Source of the DNA: CAWDCV01 sp963728125
GTDB taxonomy: Bacteria > Actinomycetota > Actinomycetes > CAWDCV01
DNA length: 64,000 bases
Direction: 5' to 3'
Assembly (NCBI GenBank): GCA_963728125.1
Contig: CAVSIZ010000010.1
Span: 124,001-188,000 of the forward strand
Of this stretch, positions 48,814-57,501 are shown one piece after another. Numbering within the stretch: position 1 is the first letter of the stretch; each line of letters opens with the position of its first letter. Made by a program: the position numbers and the translations under genes. The notes under the pieces were generated by a model. It had not been told where the DNA came from. It made no database searches and was given only the letters and a program-made list of their open reading frames with translations.

Positions 48814-50604
48814 CCCACTGCCTCTCGTTGCTGCTGAGCCGCCCACGACCGGTGCAGCTGCTCGTACACGCCACCCGCGGTGACCAGCTCGGCGTGCGGA
48901 TCCGCGCTCCACGATGCGACCGGCGTCGAAGACGAGAACCTCGTCGGCCGCCTCCGCCGTGGACAGCCGGTGGGCGATGGAGATCGCGGTACGGCCCCGG
49001 GTCAACCCCTCGAGAGCGCGTTGCAGCCGTACCTCGGTCGCCGGGTCGACCGCCGACGTTGCCTCGTCGAGCACGAGCAGGTCGGGATCGGCGACATAGG
49101 CGCGCGCGAGTGCGACGAGTTGCCGCTCCCCCGCCGACAGCGATTCCCCGCGCTGGCCCACCGGCGTCTCGAGTCGGGCGGGTAAGCCGTCGAGCCAGTC
49201 GCCGAGCCCGAGCTCGAGCAAGGCAAGCTCGATGTCGGCGTCGCTCGCATCGGGACGCCCGAAGCGGACGTTGTCGGCCAGCGTGGCGTCGAACAGGAAG
49301 CCGTCCTGCGGCACCATCACGATGCGCGATCGCAGCGAGGAGAACCGGACGTCGCGCAGGTCCACCTCGTCGATCAGCACCCGTCCGGTAAGCGGATCCA
49401 TCAACCGGGTAAGCAGCTTGGCGAACGTCGTCTTGCCCGAACCGGTTTCGCCGACGACGGCAATGCGACTTTGCGGCGCGATAGCCAGATCGATGTCATG
49501 CAGCACGGTTGGCCCGCCCGGGTAGCCGAACGACACGTGGTCGAAGCGGACCTCGATCGGACCGCGGGGCAGCTCGACCCCGTCCGAACCTGGGTCGGCG
49601 ACGTCGGCCGGGGTGTCCAGAACGCCGAGCACGCGACGCCAACCCGAGACGGCGTTCTGCGCCTCGTTCAGGACCTCGGTGCCGACCTGCACCGGGCCGA
49701 CGAAAAGCGTGATGAGGAACAGGAAAGCCAACAACTCCCCGAGCGTGATGTTGCCGGCGATGCCGAGCAGGACGCCGAGGACGACCACGCCCGCCGTGGT
49801 CAGACCGGCGACCAGCTCACCGGTGGAGAACGTGAAGGCGACCACGGTCTGCGCTCGAGTCGAGGCCTGCTGGTGTCGCGACACGGCGGCGTCGATGCGC
49901 TCCGCCGTGCGGTCCTCGATCGCGTACGCGCGAACGACGGACGCACCCACCACTGATTCGGAGACCGCCGCGAGCATCTCGCCCATCCGCTCGCGGACGA
50001 CGCCGTACGCCGCAGTGACGCGACGTTGGAACGTGCGCAGCAGGAGGAACAGCGGCAGGAAGCACGACCAGACCAGCAGGGTCAGCTGCCAGGAGTAGAG
50101 CGCCATCAGGACGGTGGCCACGATGAGCTGGCCGAGGCTGACGATGAGCAGCACGCCGCCCCACTGCATGAACGTGCTGATCGTGTCCACGTCGCTGGTG
50201 ACGCGGGAGACCATCGAGCCGCGTCGTTCCGCGTTCTGGGTCAGGATCGACAGATCGTGGACATGCCGGAAAGCCCGCGTGCGCAGCGTTGCGAGTCCCG
50301 ATTCGGTGGTGCGGTAGAGCCGGACGTTCATCGCGTACGCGGCCACGGCTGTGCAGGCGATGACAAGCGCGGCTATCAGCACGAAGCGACGGATGAGCTC
50401 CAGGTCCGGCCCGGTAGCGGCGAGGAGGCCGCGGTCGACGGTTTGCTGGACGGTCACGGGGACGACGACGCGACCTGCCGTGGCGACCAGGGCGAGCAGC
50501 AGCGTGCCCAGCAGGCCGCGCCGGAACTCTGGCGACAGGGCGAGGCCGCGGCGAATGGTCGCCCACGGGCTGTCGCTCGCCGCGGTTGCCATGGTGGCGC
50601 TCAT
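48810..50604 (-). CDS. ABC exporter subunit with catalytic (consensus) Walker site (frameshifted near 3' end)
   Basis: Half of a heterodimeric ABC exporter: six hydrophobic helices (about residues 1-310), then an ATPase with Walker A VVGETGSGKTTFAKLL (about 375), degenerate signature LSAGERQLVALARAY, Walker B LLVLDEATSAVDP with the catalytic Glu, and a normal H-loop SIAHRLSTA. One extra base near 48894-48903 shifts the frame after IVERGS; without it the gene ends HAELVTAGGVYEQLHRSWAA and stops at a TGA overlapping the hisI ATG. The span is 1795 nt, 597 residues after removing one base. The ATG at 50604 overlaps the partner gene's stop by 4 nt. Substrate unknown. Confidence 0.88.
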
Positions 50605-52472
50605 GCAGCGGCCTCCGCGTCCATGGCTCGCCGCTCCGCCTCGGCCCGCTCGTAGGCCGTCACCAGCTGGCGGTAGCCCTCGCAGCGCTCGAGCAACTCC
50701 GCGTGGGTGCCACGGTCGAGGACGCGGCCGTGCTCGATGTAGACGACCTCGTCGGCGAGTGCAATCGTCGCCATGCGATAGGCGACGACGACAACGGTCG
50801 ACGGGGCCGCGACGTCGCGCAAGCCGGCCAGGATGCGGGCCTCGACCTGCGGGTCGACGCTCGACGTCGCGTCGTCGAGTACGAGCAGGCGCGGCTTGCG
50901 TACCAGGGCTCGGGCCAGCGCCAGTCGCTGCCGCTGACCACCCGACAGGGTGGTGCCGCGCTCGCCGATGCGCGTGTCGAGACCCTCGGGCAGCGCATCG
51001 ACGAAGCGCTCCGCCTGGGCGAGACGCAGCGCGTCGCGGACCTCGTCGTCGGGGATGTCCGCACCGAGCGTCACGTTGCCGCGGACGGTGTCGTCGAAGA
51101 GGAAGGTCTGCTGCGCCACGAGCGCGGCCGCGGCGGAGACGCCGCCGGGTCGCAGTGAGCGCAGGTCGATGCCATCGAGTCGGATCTGGCCGGACCTAGG
51201 GTCGACCAGGCGAACGAGCAGCGAGGTCAGGGTGGATTTGCCGGATCCGGTCGGCCCGACGACGGCAACCGTCTCTCCCGGTTCGACCTCGAAAGAAACG
51301 CCGTGCAGCACGTTGCTGTCGTCGTACCGGAAGCTGACGTCCTGCACCTGCAATCGACCGGGTTCGTCGCGCCGGTCGAGTGCGTGGCCGCCCTGGGGAA
51401 GCGCTCCACTGGCGTCGAGCACGGAGGTCACCCGATCCCAGCCGACGACACTGCGCGGGAGCTCACCGAGCACGAAGCCGATGGCTCGAATCGGGAACGC
51501 GAGCAAGGTGAACAGGTAGGCCGCCTCCACCAGGTCGCCCGGATCGATGCTGCCTGACGACACCCGCGCTGTTCCGACGAGAAGGACGATGAGGACGCCG
51601 AGGTTGGGCAGTGCCTCGAATGCAGGGTCGAACATGCCGCGGACCCGACCGACCTGGATCAGGGCGTCGCGCAGCTCGCCGGCCTGCGCCGCGAACCGCT
51701 GAGTCTCGTCCCCCTCGCGACCCAGCGTCTTGACGACGAGGGCCCCATCGAACGACTCGTGCGCGACCTCGCTGACCTCGGCGCGCAGCCGCTGCGCCCG
51801 CATCGCGAGCGGCGAGAGCCGGCGCTGGTACGCAAGATTGATGACGAACACGAGCGGAAAGATGACGAATGCCACCAGCGCCAGCACGACGTCGTTGAGC
51901 AGCATCGCCACGGCGGCAATGCCGAGCAGGACGACGATCGCGACAGCGAGCGGAAACGGTGCGATGGGATACCAGGTCGCCTCGACGTCGGCGCCGGCGT
52001 TGGAGAGCAGCTGTCCGGTGGGATGACGCTGATGCCACGCCATCGGCAGTCGGAGGTATTGGCGGGTCACGCGGCGCCGGTACGACGCCTGCAGCCGGTA
52101 CTGCATGATGCCCGCGCCCAGCCGGCGAACGACCGTACCGCCTGCCCGCAGGACCGCTACCCCGATGATCGCCGCCGCCGCAGCCGCAAGCGCTCCGGTC
52201 GTGGTCCGTCCTTCGGCGAACGCCGGCACGATCAGGTCGTCGGTGATCCTGCCGAGCACCCACGCCGACGCAACGAGCCCGGCCGCGTTGATGACACCGC
52301 CCAGCGTCGCGACAGCGAAGATGCGCGGCTGCTCGCGGACCGCGACGCCCAAGATCCTGAGGCCGCGCCGCAGAACCTGGCGGTGCGGGTCGGGCACGCG
52401 CGCTCCAAACGGTGACGGGGACTTTCCATCCTGCCTCACCCCCGCCACCCCTTTACCGCTCCGCCGTGCCAT
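50601..52472 (-). CDS. ABC exporter subunit with degenerate ATP site
   Basis: The other half of the exporter, about 623 residues: six helices, then an ATPase with Walker A VVGPTGSGKSTLTSLL, a canonical signature LSGGQRQRLALARAL, but Walker B LLVLDDATSSVDP (Asp for the catalytic Glu) and VVAYRMATI (Tyr for the H-loop His). Its partner has the complementary defects, so together they make one working and one degenerate ATP site, as in TM287/288-type exporters. ATG at 52472 (MARRSGKGVAG) is the likely start; the open frame upstream crosses into the divergent gene. Overlaps the next subunit by 4 nt. Confidence 0.9.
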   Translation of the reverse strand: MARRSGKGVAGVRQDGKSPSPFGARVPDPHRQVLRRGLRILGVAVREQPRIFAVATLGGVINAAGLVASAWVLGRITDDLIVPAFAEGRTTTGALAAAAAAIIGVAVLRAGGTVVRRLGAGIMQYRLQASYRRRVTRQYLRLPMAWHQRHPTGQLLSNAGADVEATWYPIAPFPLAVAIVVLLGIAAVAMLLNDVVLALVAFVIFPLVFVINLAYQRRLSPLAMRAQRLRAEVSEVAHESFDGALVVKTLGREGDETQRFAAQAGELRDALIQVGRVRGMFDPAFEALPNLGVLIVLLVGTARVSSGSIDPGDLVEAAYLFTLLAFPIRAIGFVLGELPRSVVGWDRVTSVLDASGALPQGGHALDRRDEPGRLQVQDVSFRYDDSNVLHGVSFEVEPGETVAVVGPTGSGKSTLTSLLVRLVDPRSGQIRLDGIDLRSLRPGGVSAAAALVAQQTFLFDDTVRGNVTLGADIPDDEVRDALRLAQAERFVDALPEGLDTRIGERGTTLSGGQRQRLALARALVRKPRLLVLDDATSSVDPQVEARILAGLRDVAAPSTVVVVAYRMATIALADEVVYIEHGRVLDRGTHAELLERCEGYRQLVTAYERAEAERRAMDAEAAA

Positions 52473-52514
52473 TGAGGAACGGATGTGGGAAGGCGTGCTG
52501 GGTAGGGTGAAATC

Positions 52515-53159
52515 GTGACGAACTGGGCTCAGGTCGAACGGCAAGCGCTGGCCGCGGACTTCGAGAAGCTGGGCCCAGACGTCGACACCCTCTGTACGGG
52601 CTGGAACGCGCGCAAGCTCGCCGCCCACGTGGTCGTTCGCGAGCGGCGCCCGGACGCTGCGGTTGCCGGCCTGGCCGCGGCCGCCGCACAGCCACTCAAG
52701 GACTACGCAGCGTCGGTCTTGCGAGGCGAGGCGCAGCGTCCGTGGGGCGAGCTGATCACGCTGGTACGGACCGGTCCGCCGATCTGGTCACCGCTGCGGA
52801 TCGAACCAGTCGACGTGCGCGTCAACACCGTCGAGTTCTTCGTTCACCACGAAGACCTACGGCGCGCGCAGGTCGGGTGGCAGGCGCGTGTGCTGTCGGA
52901 CGAGCAAGCCGACGACCTGTGGGGGAAGGTGGTCGGGAGCGCTCGGCTGTTCCTGCGACGGCTGCCGGTGGGCCTGCTGTTGCAGCGTCCCGGTGGCCGA
53001 GCCGTGCGGGTGAGCGACGGCGACCCCGCCGTGACGGTGGTCGGCGAACCCGGGGAGCTTGCGCTCTACACGACAGGGCGGCGCGATCACGCAAACGTGG
53101 AGCTGCAGGGCGACGACGATGCGCTCGCGCAGCTGGCGGCGGCAACCATCCGCGCCTGA
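52515..53159 (+). CDS. TIGR03085 family protein (MDMPI/DinB-like fold)
   Basis: A 214-residue actinobacterial protein of the TIGR03085 group within the mycothiol-dependent maleylpyruvate isomerase/DinB fold. WNARKLAAHVVVRERRPDAA (metal-site His, about residues 35-54) and NTVEFFVHHEDLRRAQ (His pair, about 111-126) give the likely metal ligands. Members are presumed metal-binding and perhaps thiol-dependent; no reaction is established. GTG start at 52515, divergent from the ABC exporter with 42 bp between. Confidence 0.85.
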   Translation: MTNWAQVERQALAADFEKLGPDVDTLCTGWNARKLAAHVVVRERRPDAAVAGLAAAAAQPLKDYAASVLRGEAQRPWGELITLVRTGPPIWSPLRIEPVDVRVNTVEFFVHHEDLRRAQVGWQARVLSDEQADDLWGKVVGSARLFLRRLPVGLLLQRPGGRAVRVSDGDPAVTVVGEPGELALYTTGRRDHANVELQGDDDALAQLAAATIRA

Positions 53160-53208
53160 CTGTCAGGCAGCCGGGTCCCGGGTGAGGTCGCCGAGTTGCT
53201 GAGGTCGC

Positions 53209-53282
53209 CGAGACTTCGTCAGGTGGGCGAGACTTCGTCAGGTGGGCGAGACTTTGAGCGACAGAATCGAACGCTCAAAGTC
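53209..53282. repeat. Tandem 19-bp repeat running into a terminator-like hairpin
   Basis: CGAGACTTCGTCAGGTGGG occurs at 53209-53227 and 53228-53246, with a third partial copy (CGAGACTTT) from 53247. That copy starts an inverted repeat: GACTTTGAGCG (53250-53260) pairs with CGCTCAAAGTC (53272-53282), loop 11 nt. It lies between the convergent TIGR03085 and hisF genes; the hairpin is a likely bidirectional terminator. GAGGTCGCCGAG is also repeated just before (about 53184 and 53201). The rest of 53160-53318 shows no gene. Confidence 0.7.
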
Positions 53283-53318
53283 GCAACAAGAACACAAAGT
53301 TGCGAGAAGCGATGCAAG

Positions 53319-54089
53319 TCAACGGACGGGAAGAGCCGCGGCCGCAAGCGCCTCCTTGACGTCGCCGATGCGCAGCTGGCCGAAGTGGAAGACGCTGGCC
53401 GCGAGCACGGCGTCGGCCCCAGCCGTCACCGCGGGCGCGAAGTCCTCGAGCGCACCTGCACCACCACTGGCGATCACCGGCACGTCTACCGCGGACCGTA
53501 CCGCCGCGATGAGCTCGAGGTCGTAGCCGGCCCGCGTCCCGTCGGCGTCCATGGAGTTGAGCAGGATTTCGCCGGCACCGAGCGCCGCGCCCTGCCGTAC
53601 CCAGGCGACCGCATCGAGGCCGGTGCCACGACGCCCGCCATGCGTCGTCACCTCGAACCCGGACTCGGTCGATGTACCCGGTGGGCACCGGCGAACGTCC
53701 AGCGACAGGACGAGCACCTGCCGGCCGAAGCGCCGCGCGACCTCGGCGATCAGCTCGGGACGGGCAATCGCGGCGGTGTTCACGCCGACCTTGTCGGCGC
53801 CTGCACGCAGCAAGCGGTCGACGTCTTCTTCCGCTCGCACGCCGCCGCCCACGGTCAGTGGGATGAAGACCTGCTCGGCCGTGCGTCGCACCACGTCGTA
53901 CGTCGTCTCGCGATCCCCACTCGACGCGGTGATGTCGAGAAATACGAGCTCGTCGGCACCCTCGGCGTCATAGACCCGCGCCATCTCCACTGGGTCGCCG
54001 GCATCACGCAGATCGAGGAAGTTGACGCCCTTGACGACGCGGCCAGCGTCCACGTCGAGGCACGGAATGACCCGAACCGCAACGCTCAT
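53319..54089 (-). CDS. hisF: Imidazole glycerol phosphate synthase cyclase subunit
   Basis: HisF, with HisH, turns PRFAR and ammonia into imidazole glycerol phosphate and AICAR. The 256-residue barrel has VIPCLDVDAGRVVKGVNF (catalytic Asp at about 12), IPLTVGGGVRAEEDV, NTAAI, and ILLNSMDADGTRAGYDLELI (second catalytic Asp, about 179). ATG overlaps the ridA stop by 4 nt. It is the last gene of the his operon here and ends at the hairpin at 53250-53282. Confidence 0.96.
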   Translation of the reverse strand: MSVAVRVIPCLDVDAGRVVKGVNFLDLRDAGDPVEMARVYDAEGADELVFLDITASSGDRETTYDVVRRTAEQVFIPLTVGGGVRAEEDVDRLLRAGADKVGVNTAAIARPELIAEVARRFGRQVLVLSLDVRRCPPGTSTESGFEVTTHGGRRGTGLDAVAWVRQGAALGAGEILLNSMDADGTRAGYDLELIAAVRSAVDVPVIASGGAGALEDFAPAVTAGADAVLAASVFHFGQLRIGDVKEALAAAALPVR

Positions 54090-54490
54090 CGAGGGAGCCC
54101 TCCAGTGCGGTAGGCGACCACCTCGACCTCGACCAGCATGAGTGGGTCGACAAGCGCGGCAACACCGACCATCGTCGCCGCCGGCCGCACCTGGTCAAAA
54201 ACCAACCGATGGGCACGACTGACCTCGTGCTGATGCGCCATGTCGACCACGTACATCCGCGTCTGCACAACGTCCGCCAGCTCCAGTCCGACCGCCTGCA
54301 GCGCCCGCTCGGCAAGACCGAATGCGGTGATCGTCTGCTCGTACGGATCGTCGGCGTGCTGCACGCTGCCATCGACGGTCGCCGTACACCCGGCCACGAA
54401 TGCGAATGGCTCGGCAAAGACGACCCGGGAGTAGCCGACTACATCTTCGTACGGCCCGCCAGAGCCGACGCGCTGAGGCGCAGTCGTCAT
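54086..54490 (-). CDS. RidA family protein (enamine/imine deaminase-like)
   Basis: A 134-residue YjgF/YER057c/UK114 protein. RidA enzymes hydrolyse reactive 2-aminoacrylate and other imines and so protect PLP enzymes. SRVVFAEPFAFVAGCTATVD and VVQTRMYVVDMAH (with the family Arg that binds the carboxylate, near residue 97) and a final Glu in LVEVEVVAY fit the family. It is locked between priA and hisF by 4-nt overlaps on both sides, so it is certainly expressed with the his genes. Whether it protects HisC or acts on a pathway imine is unknown. Confidence 0.88.
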   Translation of the reverse strand: MTTAPQRVGSGGPYEDVVGYSRVVFAEPFAFVAGCTATVDGSVQHADDPYEQTITAFGLAERALQAVGLELADVVQTRMYVVDMAHQHEVSRAHRLVFDQVRPAATMVGVAALVDPLMLVEVEVVAYRTGGLPR

Positions 54491-55215
54491 CGGGCATCCT
54501 CGACGGCCGCGAGCGCCTCCTCGAGTGTGAATGCTCCGGCGTACAGCCCCTTGCCGACGATGGCGCCCTCCACGCCGAGCGGCACCAGGGCGGCCAGCGC
54601 CCGCACGTCGTCGAGCGATGCCACGCCCCCACTGGCCACCACCGGCCGGTCGGTCACGGCGCAGACATCGCGTAGCAGCTGCAGGTTCGGCCCGGTCAGG
54701 GTGCCGTCGCGGTGCACGTCCGTGACGATGTACCGGGCGCAGCCATCGGCATCGAGCCGCGCGAGCACGTCGTACAGCTCACCGCCGTCGCGCGTCCAAC
54801 CCCGCCCGGCCAACGTGGTGCCGCGCACGTCGAGGCCGACCGCGATGCGATCCCCGTATGACGCGATGGCGTCGCGTACCCATCCGGGAGACTCCAGGGC
54901 CGCGGTGCCGAGATTCACCCGGCGGCAGCCGGTGGCCATGGCCGCCACGAGGGACGGGTCGTCACGAATCCCCCCGGACAACTCGACGTCCACGTCGAGC
55001 GCGTCGACGACCTTCGCGAGCAGGTCTCGATTGCTGCCGCGTCCAAACGCGGCGTCGAGGTCGACCAGGTGCACCCATCGCGCCCCCGCGCGCTGCCACG
55101 CCAGGGCGGCTTCCAGCGGATCGCCGTAGCGCGTCTCGGACCCGGCCTCGCCCCGGACCAGTCGCACGGCCTGCCCGTCCGCAACGTCGACCGCCGGCAG
55201 CAGCTCGAGCTTCAT
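54487..55215 (-). CDS. priA: Bifunctional HisA/TrpF isomerase PriA
   Basis: PriA isomerises both ProFAR (histidine) and PRA (tryptophan) in Actinobacteria that lack trpF. The 242-residue barrel has LLPAVDVADGQAVRLVRGEA (catalytic Asp at about 10), HLVDLDAAFGRGSN, VELSGGIRDD, the GRGWTRDGGEL loop whose Arg and Trp switch between the two substrates in PriA, and YIVTDVHRDGTLTGPNL (second catalytic Asp, about 173). It overlaps hisH and ridA by 4 nt each. No separate trpF is in the window. Confidence 0.93.
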   Translation of the reverse strand: MKLELLPAVDVADGQAVRLVRGEAGSETRYGDPLEAALAWQRAGARWVHLVDLDAAFGRGSNRDLLAKVVDALDVDVELSGGIRDDPSLVAAMATGCRRVNLGTAALESPGWVRDAIASYGDRIAVGLDVRGTTLAGRGWTRDGGELYDVLARLDADGCARYIVTDVHRDGTLTGPNLQLLRDVCAVTDRPVVASGGVASLDDVRALAALVPLGVEGAIVGKGLYAGAFTLEEALAAVEDAR

Positions 55216-55844
55216 AGCGTCGCGAGCCAGTTCGACAGCAACGTTGCCCCGGCATCACCGGATTTCTCCGGGTGGAACTGGGTGGCCATCAGCGCGCCGT
55301 TCTCAACCGCCGCAAGGAACGGCTCGCCGTGCTCCGACCAGGTCAGGACAGGGGCAAGGAAGCGGGGCGACGGGGGCAGTTCCCAGCGTCGAGCGGCGTA
55401 GGAGTGCACGAAGTAGAAGCGTTCGTTCTCGACGCCGCGAAACAGCCCTGAGCCCTCGCCGACCTTGACGGTGTTCCACCCCATGTGCGGCAGGATCGGC
55501 GCCTCCAGCTGCTCCACGACTCCCGGCCATTCGCCGCAGCCGGGGGTGGTGACGCCGTGCTCGACCCCGGTTTCGAACAACACCTGCATGCCGACGCAGA
55601 TGCCGAGGACGGGCCGGCTCCCAGCGAGCCGCTTGTCGACGATGCGATCGCCCTGCACCGCGTGTAGTCCGCTCATGCACGCCGCGAACGCCCCGACACC
55701 GGGAACGACCAGGCCGTCGGCGTCGAGAGCGAGACTGTTGTCGGCCGTGACGGTGACGTCCGCGCCAACGCGCGCCAGGGCGCGTTCAGCCGATCGCAAG
55801 TTGCCCGACCCGTAGTCGAGGACAACGACCCGGGAACGGGTCAC
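55212..55844 (-). CDS. hisH: Imidazole glycerol phosphate synthase glutaminase subunit
   Basis: HisH frees ammonia from glutamine for HisF. The 210-residue class I amidotransferase has VVVLDYGSGNLRSAERAL, VPGVGAFAACM (oxyanion strand), the nucleophile in VLGICVGMQVLF (Cys at about 83) and the His-Glu pair in ATQFHPEKSGDAG (about 191-193). GTG start overlapping the hisB stop by 4 nt; stop overlapping the priA ATG. Confidence 0.95.
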   Translation of the reverse strand: MTRSRVVVLDYGSGNLRSAERALARVGADVTVTADNSLALDADGLVVPGVGAFAACMSGLHAVQGDRIVDKRLAGSRPVLGICVGMQVLFETGVEHGVTTPGCGEWPGVVEQLEAPILPHMGWNTVKVGEGSGLFRGVENERFYFVHSYAARRWELPPSPRFLAPVLTWSEHGEPFLAAVENGALMATQFHPEKSGDAGATLLSNWLATL

Positions 55845-56434
55845 AGCGCTCCCTTGGTGCTCGGCACCCCGTGCACCCGCGGGTCGAGTGACACGGCATC
55901 GCGCAGCGCGCGGGCGAGCGCCTTGAACTGCGCCTCGACGACGTGGTGAGCGTTGCGGCCGTACAACACGCGCACGTGCAGGCAGATCTGCGCTGCGTTG
56001 CTGATCGACTCCCAAACGTGGCGGGTCATCGTGGTGTCGTACGCGCCGATCATCGGCGCGAGACCGGCTGGCTCCTCGTGGACGACGTACGGGCGGCCGG
56101 ACAGATCGACCGCGACCTGGACGAGCGTCTCGTCCAGCGGGACGGTCGCGTCGCCGTACCGCCGGATGCCGGCCTTGTCGCCGAGCGCCTCTCGCAGTGC
56201 CTGGCCGAGCGCGATCGCGGTGTCCTCGATGCTGTGGTGGGTATCGATCTCGAGGTCGCCCTTGGTGCGGACGCGCAGGTCGAAACCGCCGTGCTTGCCG
56301 AGCTGGTTGAGCATGTGGTCGAAGAATCCGACTCCGGTGTCGACGTCGGCGACCCCGGTGCCGTCGAGGTCGAGCTCGACGAGGACGTCGGTCTCCTTCG
56401 TGGTGCGGGACACGACCGCGGTGCGCGATGTCAC
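55841..56434 (-). CDS. hisB: Imidazoleglycerol-phosphate dehydratase
   Basis: HisB removes water from IGP to give imidazole acetol phosphate. The 197-residue monofunctional form has TGVGFFDHMLNQLGKHGGFD (about residues 41-60), DTHHSIEDTAIALGQAL and GRNAHHVVEAQFKALARAL, the histidine-rich Mn-binding motifs. No phosphatase domain. GTG at 56434 overlaps the hisC stop by 4 nt. Confidence 0.95.
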   Translation of the reverse strand: MTSRTAVVSRTTKETDVLVELDLDGTGVADVDTGVGFFDHMLNQLGKHGGFDLRVRTKGDLEIDTHHSIEDTAIALGQALREALGDKAGIRRYGDATVPLDETLVQVAVDLSGRPYVVHEEPAGLAPMIGAYDTTMTRHVWESISNAAQICLHVRVLYGRNAHHVVEAQFKALARALRDAVSLDPRVHGVPSTKGAL

Positions 56435-57501
56435 ACGATCTCCTTGACGGCAAGAAGAAAGGCGTCGACCTCGTGCTCCAGGCCGGCTGTCACCCGCAGC
56501 CAGCCGGGCAGCCCGACGTCGCGGACGAGAATGCCGGCGTCCAGCAGCTGCGCCCACACCGCACGCTGGTCAGTGAACCGGCCGAACAGCACGAAATTGG
56601 CGTCACTGTCGATCACGTCGAGACCGAGGCCGCGCAGGCTTTCGACAAGGCGGTCACGCTGCTGCTTCACCTGATCGACGGTCCCGAGCAACTCGGTGGC
56701 ATGGGCCACTGCGGCGCGCGCTGTCGCCTGCGTCACCGAGGAGAGGTGGTACGGCAGGCGTACCAGGCGGAGTGCGTCGACGACTGCGGGATCAGCCGCC
56801 AGGTAGCCGACCCGGGCGCCCGCCAACGCGAATGCCTTGGACATCGTCCGAGTGACGACCAGCCGCTCGCGCCCAGCGAGGAGGGGTAGCAGCGTCGGTC
56901 GGTGGGAGAACTCCGCGTATGCCTCGTCGACGATCACCATGCCCGGCGCAGCGTCGTACACGGCTTCGACGACCGACGCGTCGAGCGCCGTAGCCGTCGG
57001 GTTGTTGGGCGAGCACAGGAACACCACGTCGGGGTGGTGCTCGAGGACAGCCCGGGTGGCGGTGGCTACGTCGAGGTCAAAGTCGTCCGGATCTCGCTGC
57101 GCGGTGACCCAGCCGGTGGAGGTGGCGAGCGCGATGAGTCGATGCATGGAGTACGACGGCTCGAAGCCGAGCGCCCGCCGACCCGGTCCGCCGAACGCCT
57201 GCAGCAGCTGTTGAAGCACCTCGTTCGACCCATTGGCGGCCCATACGGACTGGGCGGTGAGACCATGCCCGAGATAGCCCGCGAGATCGGTGCGCAGGGC
57301 CAGGGCTTCCCGGTCCGGGTACCGGTTCAGCGACGAGGCAGCACCGGCCGCGGCACGGGCGATGTCGGCGACGACATCCGCCGAGGGTGGGTGCGGATTC
57401 TCGTTGGTGTTGAGCCGCACAGGCACGTCCAGCTGCGGCGCGCCGTATGGCGCAAGGCCGCGCAGGTCATCTCGAAGCGGTAGTCGGTCCATGGAGGTCA
57501 C
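56431..57501 (-). CDS. hisC: Histidinol-phosphate aminotransferase
   Basis: HisC transaminates imidazole acetol phosphate with PLP. The 356-residue fold-type I enzyme shows VRLNTNENPHPPS at the start, ANGSNEVLQQLLQAFGGPGR, SPNNPTAT, IVDEAYAEF and the PLP lysine in TRTMSKAFALAGARVGYLA (near residue 225). GTG at 57501 overlaps the hisD stop by 4 nt (an ATG at 57492 is also possible); I prefer the GTG because the whole operon uses such overlaps. Confidence 0.95.
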   Translation of the reverse strand: MTSMDRLPLRDDLRGLAPYGAPQLDVPVRLNTNENPHPPSADVVADIARAAAGAASSLNRYPDREALALRTDLAGYLGHGLTAQSVWAANGSNEVLQQLLQAFGGPGRRALGFEPSYSMHRLIALATSTGWVTAQRDPDDFDLDVATATRAVLEHHPDVVFLCSPNNPTATALDASVVEAVYDAAPGMVIVDEAYAEFSHRPTLLPLLAGRERLVVTRTMSKAFALAGARVGYLAADPAVVDALRLVRLPYHLSSVTQATARAAVAHATELLGTVDQVKQQRDRLVESLRGLGLDVIDSDANFVLFGRFTDQRAVWAQLLDAGILVRDVGLPGWLRVTAGLEHEVDAFLLAVKEIV

